Shown here: positions 12,339 through 21,442 of the stretch, piece by piece
Numbering within the stretch: position 1 is the first letter of the stretch
How the letters are laid out: each line of letters begins with the position of its first letter
Source of the DNA: Punica granatum
Lineage: Eukaryota > Streptophyta > Magnoliopsida > Myrtales > Lythraceae
Direction: 5' to 3'
DNA length: 64,000 bases
Assembly (NCBI RefSeq): GCF_007655135.1
Contig: NC_045131.1
Coordinates: 24,350,001-24,414,000 of the forward strand
Made by a program: the position numbers and the translations under genes
The notes under the pieces: generated by a model
Seen by the model: the letters and a program-made list of their open reading frames with translations, nothing else
What the model was told of the DNA's origin: nothing
Databases searched by the model: none

Positions 12339-15300
12339 ATGTCTCACAACAGTTCTAAGAGTGTTCCTGAAGGTGCTACGGAATCGGCTTATTCGAAAGT
12401 ACTTATGGAGGCCATGATGAGTGAGATGAGGCGTGTGATGAGGTTGGAGTTGGAGTAGGTTCATGAACGGATAGATCGGATGGAGAACACAGGTGTGGAG
12501 CAGACACGAAACGCTCCTACTGTGCGTAGGGGGGAAAGAGTTCAACCGAGGGAAGTAAGGGTTGAAGATGAAGATAATTATAGGGCTGGTTTTGATGAAG
12601 AAGATGATCGAGATTCGGTTGTTAGTAATAGGAAACATGGAGGGCGGTTTAGAGAAGATAAGAATCTGGAAGACAATAACTTGGGTAGTATTAAGATGAA
12701 ATTCCCATCGTTCCAAAGAAAGAGTGATCCCGATGACATGCCCCCATTGGAGGACGTTCCCGAGGAGGAATATTTAGCTCCAGATGCATTAACATTGGTG
12801 GCAAGGAGAGCATTGAGCTTGCAAATAAAAGGAGTTGAAGAAATGCAGCGGGAGAACATCTTTCACACTAGGTGTTACATCAAAGACAAGGTATGTAGTG
12901 TGATTATTGATGGTGGTAGTTGTACTAATGTTGCAAGCATAATAATGGTGGAAAAATTGGGACTACCCATGCTGAAGCACCCCAAGCCATACAAATTGCA
13001 ATGGTTAAATGATAGTGGTGAGATAAGGGTGGACAAGCAGGTGTTAGTTGCATTTCGAATCGGTAAATACGAAGATGAAGTGTTGTGTGATGTAGTACCG
13101 ATGCAAGCGGGACATTTGTTGCTAGGACGTCCATGGCAATTTGATAGGCGTGTGAAGCATGATGGCTTTACGAACAAATATTCCTTTGTACTTAATCAAC
13201 GATCAATTACTCTTGTACCATTGACATCGCAACAAGTATATGAGGATCAAGTGAGATTGCAAAAAGAGAGTGATCAAAAGAAAGAGAGTGAATAGAAGAA
13301 AAAGAGTGAAAATCAAAGAGATGCCGAGAAAAATGAGAGAGAAAAAGAAAATCAAAATTCGGCCATTGAGAGAAAATTAGAGAGAAAATAAAAGAATTTT
13401 TATGCAAAAATGGGAGAAATTAGGCAAGTAATGTTTTCAAATCAGCCGATAATTGTACTTTTGTACAAAAATGCATTTTTCAATACTAACGAACTTGATA
13501 TCGCTCTTCCTAGTTCTGTTGTTCCTCTTTTGCAGGAGTATGAGGATGTCTTTCCCGAGGAAAGAGGGGGTTACCTCCAATCCGAGGGATTGAACATCAA
13601 ATTGATTTTGTTCCCGGTGCAACAATTCCAAACCGACCAGCCTATAAGAGTAATCCTGAGGAGACAAAGGAGCTTCAACGGCAGGTAAGTGAGTTGTTGG
13701 AGAAAGGGTACGTAAAGGAGAGCATGAGCCCATGCGCCGTTCCGGTTATACTTGTACCTAAGAAGGATGGGACGTGGAGAATGTGCGTTGATTACCGAGC
13801 AATCAACAACATAACGATAAAGTATCGTCATCCTATTCCTCATTTAAATGATATATTAGATGAGCTACATGGTTCTTGTGTATTTTCTAAAATTGATTTA
13901 AAGAGTGGTTATCATCATATTAGAATGAAAGAATGAGATGAATGGAAAACTGCTTTTAAAACAAAATACGGTTTGTATGAATGGTTAGTTATGCCTTTTG
14001 GTTTGACTAATGCTCCAAGCACTTTTATGAGACTTATAAATCATGTTTTGCGTGCATTTATAGGTAGATTTGTTGTTGTCTACTTTGATGATATACTCAT
14101 TTACAACAAAAAATTAAATGATCATAAGGTACATTTGAAATCTGTTTTAGATGTGCTTAGGAATGAAAAGTTATTTGCTAATATGAAGAAGTGTACTTTT
14201 TGCACTGATAAACTTGTATTTTTGGGATTTGTTGTTAGTGCACAAGGTATACAGATTGATGACGAGAAGGTACGTGCAATCCAAGAGTAGCCTAGTTCCA
14301 CAAGTGTAAGTAATGTTCGTACTTTTCATGGACTTGCTAGTTTCTATCGGCGGTTCGTGAAGGACTTTAGTAGCATAATAGCACCACTTACTGAAGTGAT
14401 CAAGAAAAATGTTGGATTTAGATGGGGAGAAAAATAAGAGAAGGCGTTTCAGCTAATCAAAGAGAAGTTGACAAACGCTCCTTTATTATCTATACCTAAC
14501 TTTTCTAAAACTTTTGAGATTGAATGTGATGCTTCAGGTGTTGGTATAGGTGCAGTTCTCATGCAGGAAGGACGACCAATTGCTTACTTCAGCGAAAAAC
14601 TAAGCGAGGCAGCCTTAAACTATCCAACTTATGATAAAGAGTTGTATGCATTGATTCGAGTTTTAGAGACGTGGCAGCATTACCTATGGCCTAAGGAGTT
14701 TGTGATTCACACCGATCATGAGTCCTTGAAACACTTGAAGGGCCAACACAAGCTAAACAAAAGACATGCTCGATGGGTGGAGTTCATTGAAACGTTTCCA
14801 TACGTCATTCGATATAAGCAAGGTAAGGAGAATGTGGTCGCCGATGCACTTTCTCGCAGGTATGCATTACTCTCTACACTAGATGCAAAATTGCTTGGTT
14901 TTGAGCACATTAAAAATTTATATGCTGATGACCATGAATTTTGTGAGGAATATCGGGCTTGTAAGGAAACACCTTGTGGTAAGTTCTTTAGGCATGATAG
15001 GTTCCTGTTTCGAGAGAATAAGTTATGCGTGCCTAATTGTTCATTGAAGGAGTTATTGGTGCATGAATCTCATGGTGGAGGATTAATGAGACATTTTGGT
15101 GTTGCAAAGACTTTATCTATTTTGCAAGAACACTTCTATTGGCCACATATGAAAAGAGATGTTGAAAGAATTTGTGGTAGATGTGTTACATGTAGGCAAG
15201 CTAAATCCAGAGTGCAGCCCAACGGTTTGTTTACTCCTTTACCTATTCCTAATGAGTCTTGGATTGATATTTCAATGGACTTTGTGTTAGGATTACCTAT

Positions 15301-16141
15301 GACTAAACGTGTGAGAGATTCAATTTTTGTGGTTGTGGATAGATTTTCTAAGATGACACACTTTATTTCATGTCACAAAACGGATGATGCTTCGCATGTT
15401 GCTGATTTGTTCTTTAGGGAGATTGTGAGGTTACATGGCATGCCTAGAACAATTGTTTCGGATAGAGATGCTAAGTTCTTGAGTTATTTTTGGAAGACTT
15501 TGTGGTGTAAGTTAGGTACTACGCTATTGTTTTCTACTACTTGTCATGCACAAACTGATGGTCAAACGGAAGTAGTAAATAGAACTTTGTCTACTTTGTT
15601 GAGGGCAATCATAAAAAAGAACATTAAAACATGGGAAGAGTGTTTACCACATGTTGAGTTTACTTATAACAGATTTGTTCATTCCTCTACTAAATTTTCA
15701 CCATTTGAAATTGTGTATGAATTTAATCCTTTAACTCAATTGGATTTATCTCATTTGCCTTTGACTGAGCATGTTAATTTAGATAGCAAAAAGAAAGCTG
15801 AATTTGTCAAGCAGATTCATGAGAAAGCAAGACTCAACATTGAGCGAAGAACTGAGCAGTATGCAAAACACGCCAACAAGGGGCGTCATAAGCTGATTTT
15901 TGAACCCGAAAATTAGGTTTGGTTGCATATGAGAAAAGTGAGATTTCCGGCGCAAAGACGTTCCAAATTGCTTCCAAGAGGGGATTGTCCTTTTCAAGTC
16001 CTAGAGCGCATCAATGACAACGCTTACAAACTAGACTTACCTGGTGAGTACAATGTTAGTGCTAGTTTTAATGTCGCTGATTTGCTTCCTTTTGATGTAG
16101 GTGATGATTTGAGGGCAAATCCTTTTCAAGAGGAGGGGAAA
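12339..16141 (+). pseudogene. Gypsy gag-pol polyprotein, broken
   Basis: The frame starts at ATG 12339. The stub of Gag runs to KMKFPSFQ (about 12715) and then jumps to the region before protease, so the capsid/nucleocapsid core is missing. Protease keeps DGGSCTNVAS (about 12909). RT keeps YFDD (about 14083), RNase H follows with [11 protein letters not shown], and integrase has the CGRCVTC zinc pair and an acidic triad (D in SMDFV, D in VSDRD, E in QTEVVNR). Defects are stops at 12456 (TAG), 13293 (TAG), about 13390 (TAA), 13934 (TGA), 14288 (TAG), 14435 (TAA) and 15914 (TAG), plus a frameshift deletion near 13565. Three of the stops replace a codon that is normally Trp or Gln. The tail stops at the inverted LTR instead of running into it. 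Confidence 0.88.
16127..16141 (+). other. Gypsy polypurine tract
   Basis: AAGAGGAGGGGAAA directly precedes the TG of the right LTR. This is the expected position and composition for the plus-strand DNA primer. The internal side of the 3' junction is therefore intact, and the LTR beyond it is the part that is reversed. Confidence 0.75.
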
Positions 16142-16950
16142 TGATGCGATTCCCGCCAAGAATGACGAGACCCGACAACTAAAGGAATCCAAGATCGTTC
16201 CATGATCGGATTTGAGTGACAAACTTTCGACCCGTTGTTTACGACAAAAACAAGAACCTTGGTATAACTGACCTCAACCCGTTGTTTATTGCGAAACAAG
16301 AACCTCGGTATATAGGAAGACGCCACAAACGGTGATCGAAAGCCGTTTGATAAGTCGATGAAGACGCCACAAACGGTGGTGGAAAGCCGTTTGATAAGTC
16401 GTTGATGAACGCCACGGAAACTTCCAATAAGTTCGAATTAGTTCTTCAAGAACTAAAGAGAATACTCTCACAATTTTCTGAATGTTCCTTTTTTATTAAA
16501 AATTCACAAAGATGAATATATATAAATATAAAGTAATCTTAATCTGACCATATCTCCTCCTATAGATAAGGAAAATAAAACCTAAAATATCAATAGAGAT
16601 ATGGCGTAATATATGAAGATATGAAATCTAAATATCCCGAGAATATCTCCATGAGATTTAAACTTTAAACAAATCTGATTATATCTTCTCTTGATCATCA
16701 AATATTCTAGAAGCTTCTCAAACACTTGCTAAATTTGCATTGCTCGGAATCTTCTATAACTTGAATCAAATGGATGGATTTTTGTTGATCACGTGATTCA
16801 TGTTCAATGGGCCTCTACGAATTAGCTTGAGCCCGAACCTCTTGAATCAGGCTGTTAAGTTCATCTTTAAACTTCTTTGCTTGTGCTCGCGTAATCGGTC
16901 CAATTGGAACTTGAACTAGATCCCTTGAAGTCGTACTACGATTTGCATCA
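16142..16950 (-). repeat. Gypsy 3' LTR, inverted in place
   Basis: This 809-bp sequence is the reverse complement of 10976-11741 along its whole length, from TGATGCGATTCC to CGATTTGCATCA. It is longer because of a 44-bp tandem duplication near 16320-16410 (two copies of GACGCCACAAACGGTG). Over the roughly 450 bases I compared directly there are about 20 substitutions, near 4 per cent. It ends cleanly at the target duplication. Confidence 0.88.
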
Positions 16951-17822
16951 TTGGGGCCTCTAAAGTACTTTCTTGGTATTGAAGTTACTAGGATAAATTC
17001 TGGTCTTTTCCTTAGTCAACGAAAATATGTACTTGACATCTTGGCTGAGTGCAGTATGTTGGCATCGCGACCATCGCCTTTTCCTATGGAGCAGCGTCAT
17101 AGGCTATCCACGAGTTCTAGTGACTTGCTCTCGGATTCGATTAAGTACAGACGTCTGATTGGGAGGCTTATCTATCTAACTATCACAAGGCCAGAAATAA
17201 GCTATTCTCTTCATATTCTGACGCAATTTATGCAAGAGCCTCGTCAAGATCATTGGGATGCTGCTATACGGGTCCTTCGTTACTTGAAGCAATCTCCAGG
17301 TCAAGGGATATTTCTACGGCCTACTAGTCTCGAGCTTGAAGCCTTTTGTGACTCCGATTGGGCAAGTTGCCCATTAACTCGTCGTTCTATTACAGGGTAC
17401 TTTATTATGCTAGGAGGGTGCTCGGTTTCATGGAAGACGAAGAAACAAACGACAGTTTCTCGCTCATCCGCTGAAGCAGAGTATCGAGCAATGGCGGTAA
17501 CTGTCAGTGAGATCGTCTGTTTGCGAAGTCTTCTCTCCTCTCTTGGGGTACAAATGGCTGCACCGACCCATCTATTTTGTGATAATCAAGCTGCCTTACA
17601 CATTGCAGCTAATCTTGTTTTTCACGAGCGAACAAAGCACATCGAGATCGATTGTCATTTCGTTCGTGAACACATTAAGACAGGACTTGTAAATACCAAC
17701 CATTTGCCTACGAGACTTCAATTGGCAGACATCTTCACGAAGGCATTGGGTCGAGATCGCTTCCGTTTTATTCTTTCCAAGTTGGGCATTGGTAATCCCC
17801 ATGCTCCAACTTGAGGGAGAGT

Positions 17823-18008
17823 ATTATGGATAGTTCGGATTATACCATTGTATAATAAGGAATATTGTAACATATTTGGTAGCCATAGATATTAGTCATA
17901 TAAAGAATAATTAGGATTTATTATTTTCCTTTTAATGTAAAGGCTCACGGCCTATTTTAGAAATTGCGTTTTCAATGAAAGTTAAGTTGGATTGTTCCAA
18001 TCTTCTCA
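17823..18008 (+). repeat. Copia 3' LTR
   Basis: This is the mate of 7456-7641 in the same orientation with one substitution. It follows the polyprotein stop by eight bases through the purine tract GAGGGAGAG. Confidence 0.85.
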
Positions 18009-18370
18009 AATTTCATTTGCTGGCCCAGCAATTAACCATTATCTCATCAAATGCGTGATTTCTAACCATTTGTTTTGGAAATATTAGATTTGATAGATTA
18101 ATTAATTTTATAGTGGTGTTCTCATTTGCATTATTTCTTATAGAAATTGTTCAGATTCTTGGAAAACATATTTTCTTCTTAAGAACAATAATTTCTTCTT
18201 AAGAACAATAAATAAATTTTCAAAGATTGATCTCAAATTTTAAACAATTATCTTTAGTACATTTTTGAATATTTTGAATTATTTTATAATTATTTTACAA
18301 CTAGCAATTTTTATTAGTACTAGTAGGCATGCACGTGATATATTAATGAAATAAGACTTAAAATTTATTA
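18009..18370. repeat. Dispersed repeat copy B, right half
   Basis: The sequence after the copia element continues the alignment with copy C (37750-38030) and copy A (about 130-380). Shared phrases include TTTGCATTATTTCTTATAGAAA and TTTTCTTCTTAAGAACAATA-type text. This restores the pre-insertion order of the repeat. Confidence 0.6.
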
Positions 18371-19131
18371 TATTATTATGCATGATTATAATTAATAAAT
18401 TATATAAATTTATAAAAAAATATTTGACCTTTATTTAGTGGCTAGTGTAGTCTCATTTTCTTCGTGGATTTTCTCTCATTTTTTATGGATATTCTGGTGG
18501 ATATCTCCACTTATTCTCTTGAAAATCTTTCTAATAATTATTCTCAAACATAAAATTTTCTTAAAAAATTTGTAAAAGAAAAAAAAGAATTTCTCCCTTT
18601 TTCTTGTGAATTTTTTTCTTAATTTGAATAATCTGTGAAGTCAAGTAAAATTTGAATTTTGTTGAAAACTATATTTTAAAAATTAAAATGAAATGAATCA
18701 AACCATATGGTGATCCTGTACTAAATAACTTCATGGCAAGCCACTTTTTCCCAATAAATTAATTTTCAATAAGAAAAATACGAATCCATAAGCTCTATTT
18801 TTGTGTAATGTTTCCAATGAAAATTTCATCAACAAATATTTTTAGTTTTAAAATATATTTTAAGTGAGAAATTTTAAACCTATTTTTGACAAATTTTCAC
18901 TGGTAAGTTGACATGTTATCAAATGAAATTCTGATAAATATTTCGTTGAAAATTTTTGAACTAATTTTAGATGAAATTTTTGTGAATAGTAATCCATAAA
19001 AACATTTTCAAGTTTCTTTATAATGACTGTCAATCGATATCACCCATCACAATCATTTCGGGATAAGCTTACTTAAGGTTGTCCATTTATTTAGGCCATA
19101 TATAACAAAATTTAAATTTTGAAATTATTCT
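18371..19131. other. AT-rich DNA without a gene
   Basis: No open frame of note, RNA gene or element end was found. The sequence is AT-rich, with several related ATTTT/AAAATTT runs. It ends at TCT (19129-19131), the left target duplication of the CACTA element. Confidence 0.4.
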
Positions 19132-19510
19132 CACTACAAGAAATTTCATTTATTATGACAAAATCTCTTGCCACAAAAAAATGTTTGTCAAAAGAAACAA
19201 TTATATAGTGATAAAAGATAAGTTTATCACAATAATTGTCAAATCGGGACAAAAAATAATTTGTCATTTCATTTTGTCATAAATAATACACTTACGGTGA
19301 CAAAATGTGATTTTATCACAATAGTTTGTCACGGTTGCTTTGGCTGACAATTCGTTACGATTCTTAGCTGTAATATTGTGACAAAATTATTTCATTGCAA
19401 AAAATTTATCGCAAAAAATCATATCAGAATTTACAGTGACAAAGATATGTGTCACTAATGACATGTTATATCATGACAATTGTATTTTGTCTCAATAATC
19501 TCATTTTTCA
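19132..19510 (+). repeat. CACTA left end and subterminal repeats
   Basis: After the 11-bp terminal sequence CACTACAAGAA come many copies of GACAAAAT, TTGTCAC and TTGTCATAA-like boxes in both orientations within about 370 bp. In En/Spm elements such subterminal boxes bind the TNPA-type protein. Here the boxes are seen and the binding is inferred. Confidence 0.75.
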
Positions 19511-20340
19511 ACTAATAGCTACAAATTATTTTTCACAATATATAGTATAATTTCTCATGATGAATGATTTTATCAAAAGAATTATTATTTACTTACGAAA
19601 CATCCTTGATTTTTAAATTTTTAAATAATTTATAATATTCACTAATTCATCATTTTTATTATAAATAAGTACTTTTTGGTGAAATGTGATCATCTATAGA
19701 ATTAATTTCATAATTTTCTAATTTTCTATATTTGTTATCTGCAAAATATAAACTTAAGTTTTAAATTTTTTTCAAATAATACGATCTAAATGCATTAATT
19801 TTTTAATATTTCAAACATATGTTTTCCGGTCAATTGTAATATCTAAATAATATAATCTCTATGTCTTATTTTTTTTATGATATCATTCAAAAATGTCAAA
19901 TTTTTTATTTTTAAAATCCTTTTAGTAATATTATTTAGTAATCACGAATATTTAAATTTTAAATTTAAATGAATTTTTTAGTATGTGATTACTTAGTGAA
20001 AATTTTAAAGCATTTTAAAATTTTCATGATATATTAATCTTGAATGTTTAAGTTTTCAAATATTAAGTTCTCATTTAATAAATAATGAATTTTTATGTTG
20101 TAAATTAGTTTTTATTAGATATATATGTAAATGTGGTTGTATGTATGACTTTAAAAAAATTTGCGTTTTCCATATTATCTTCATATTTATATGAGATCTT
20201 GTACATTGCTTTAACAAATAAAATAATCCTTAAAACAAAGAGAAAAGAATCCTTTATGTTGATAGTAAAAAAAAAAAAAGAAACAGGATAAAACAGAATC
20301 CTTATGAGATGGAAAAATCAAAACAGAAAAATCACAATTT
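19511..20340. other. AT-rich spacer inside the CACTA element
   Basis: The DNA is very AT-rich with no coding frame or recognisable motif. It lies between the subterminal repeats and the first transcribed-looking segment of the element. Confidence 0.4.
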
Positions 20341-20360
20341 CTGTGTGATCGTTTTGCAGG

Positions 20361-20535
20361 TTCATTCAGTGGGTATGGTGTTGCTGCAGCAGGTTTAGAT
20401 GCGGTGATGTGGAGGAGGAGAAGAAGGAATCGTACGGACATCTAGCTTCGCTCTGCGGAGACGGATACTGTAAGCACTTGGTGCACAGCAAGGCCTGTGA
20501 GGCGCTCTCTCAGCTCCCTTCTCTCATGCCTCTCT
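20361..20535 (+). other. Possible captured exon in the CACTA 5' region
   Basis: A GC-richer segment starts just after a splice-acceptor-like TTTTGCAG and ends before GTAAAG. One frame stays open across it (ending …ALSQLPSLMPLYSG). It is followed by two more segments with exon-like borders, up to 20706 (CTCAG before GTGAGT) and to about 21074. I do not recognise the peptide. It could be untranslated leader exons of TNP2 or a captured host-gene piece. Confidence 0.3.
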
Positions 20536-21442
20536 ACTCCGGGTAAAGCTACATTTTGTTCCGTAAATTCCCCTCATTCAAAATCCGAAACAGCAACCGA
20601 AGAGGTTGATATTTGATCGGAACCAGGATTCAAGGAGAAGTCATGATATTGGACCAACACAGATGGATCCGCCCTGCAGTCTCCTCAGATTCAAATTCCT
20701 CTCAGGTGAGTTATGAGCTATACTTCTCGTTGAATCAGGGTCACTATAAGTATTGAGTCTTAGAATCTGATCTTATGCTGAATGATTTACTCGTTAGAAG
20801 AGCAAGAGTAATACAACGCTGTTAATCGGGAACAAAATTTTTTCGGCAGGAATAAGACCCAGTCTCTCTCTTGTGGTCTTCTCCTCCCTAGTTGCAGCCC
20901 TCTCTTCGTCCCATTTGCTCCTTCAATAGAGAAAATCGGAGAAGCCTGCTGTCTCGTCTCATCCTCTTCAGCTCTCTCTCATAGCTATGGTTTTTAGCTT
21001 CTTGCTCTTGTAAATTCTCATCGGGTCCCCTTCCTTGACATCATAGAAACGGATCGGCTAAGAAGCTTTCTAGGTACACTTTAAAATTGGGGCTTTCCGA
21101 TTCTATGTCCATGTTTGCTTACTGAGAAATTAAGCTTAAGCTGTCCTTGAAATCTGACTTACTTGAGGATGACTTATATTCAATTTTGCTCTGAGTTATC
21201 TATATGTGCTACTTGTCTCCGTTGTTCACTTAAAAACTTCGATGGATTATTTTCTTGCTAGATGAATTTTGGTTTGGTTGTTTCCTGATATTGCATGTTT
21301 ATTTGATATTCTCTGCAAAAGAAATTGGAGTGATGACAATCAATCTCGTAAAATTTTGGAGACTACTTAGGCAATTGTTATATGTTCCATGAGTTAATAT
21401 TTTTCTTCTTTAAGTTTTTTTTGCCAATTGTGCAGAAAATAG

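Larger units (their letters stand above)
10976..16950 (+). mobile_element. Ty3/gypsy retrotransposon with an inverted 3' LTR
   Basis: The element interrupts the copia RT exactly between TTGGG (10971-10975) and TTGGG (16951-16955), a perfect 5-bp target duplication. The internal region is plus-strand: primer site, gag remnant, protease, RT, RNase H, integrase and purine tract. The LTR-like copy at 10976-11741 is in the normal sense, but that at 16142-16950 is its reverse complement. Two facts support the left one being normal. It carries the TATA and AATAAA-type signals reading inward. The polyprotein tail runs off at 16141 where an LTR in left-copy orientation would continue the frame. The element is defective through a gag deletion, a frameshift and several stops. 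Confidence 0.9.
7695..17814 (+). pseudogene. Copia gag-pol polyprotein, broken and split
   Basis: The frame runs 7695-10975 and resumes at 16956 after the nested gypsy. The Gag start (NYLTWSRAM) jumps straight to the zinc knuckle region (CSNCGKMGHTKSFC, about residue 105), so the Gag core is deleted. Protease reads DTRA instead of DTGA (AGA at 8361-8363). Integrase is well kept: HQRLGH and CDVC zinc ligands, then D in CDLWG, D in RSDNG and E in NGRVERKH. In-frame stops lie at 10059-10061 (TAA) and 10770-10772 (TGA where the family has Trp). The RT motif YVDD reads YVND (AAT at 10887-10889). RNase H follows from about 17330 (AFCDSDWA, then SSAEAEYRA) to the stop at 17814. All parts share one frame, so there is no frameshift. 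It cannot make a working polyprotein. Confidence 0.9.
7456..18008 (+). mobile_element. Ty1/copia retrotransposon, interrupted by a gypsy element
   Basis: The element has short LTRs (7456-7641 and 17823-18008), a primer site just after the left LTR, gag-protease-integrase-RT-RNase H in copia order on the plus strand, and a purine tract (GAGGGAGAG) before the right LTR. The flanks AACTT (7451-7455) and AATTT (18009-18013) may be a 5-bp target duplication with one change. It sits inside repeat copy B. Its RT region is split at 10975/10976 by the gypsy element, and the reading frame resumes at 16956. It is defective because of a deleted gag core, two stop codons and two damaged catalytic motifs. 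Exact LTR outer bases are uncertain by one or two positions. Confidence 0.9.

Noticed and set aside
10976..16950. Large DNA transposon with 770-bp terminal inverted repeats
   Set aside because: The inverted ends enclose a primer site, gag-pol and purine tract in gypsy order, and the 5-bp duplication fits LTR integration.
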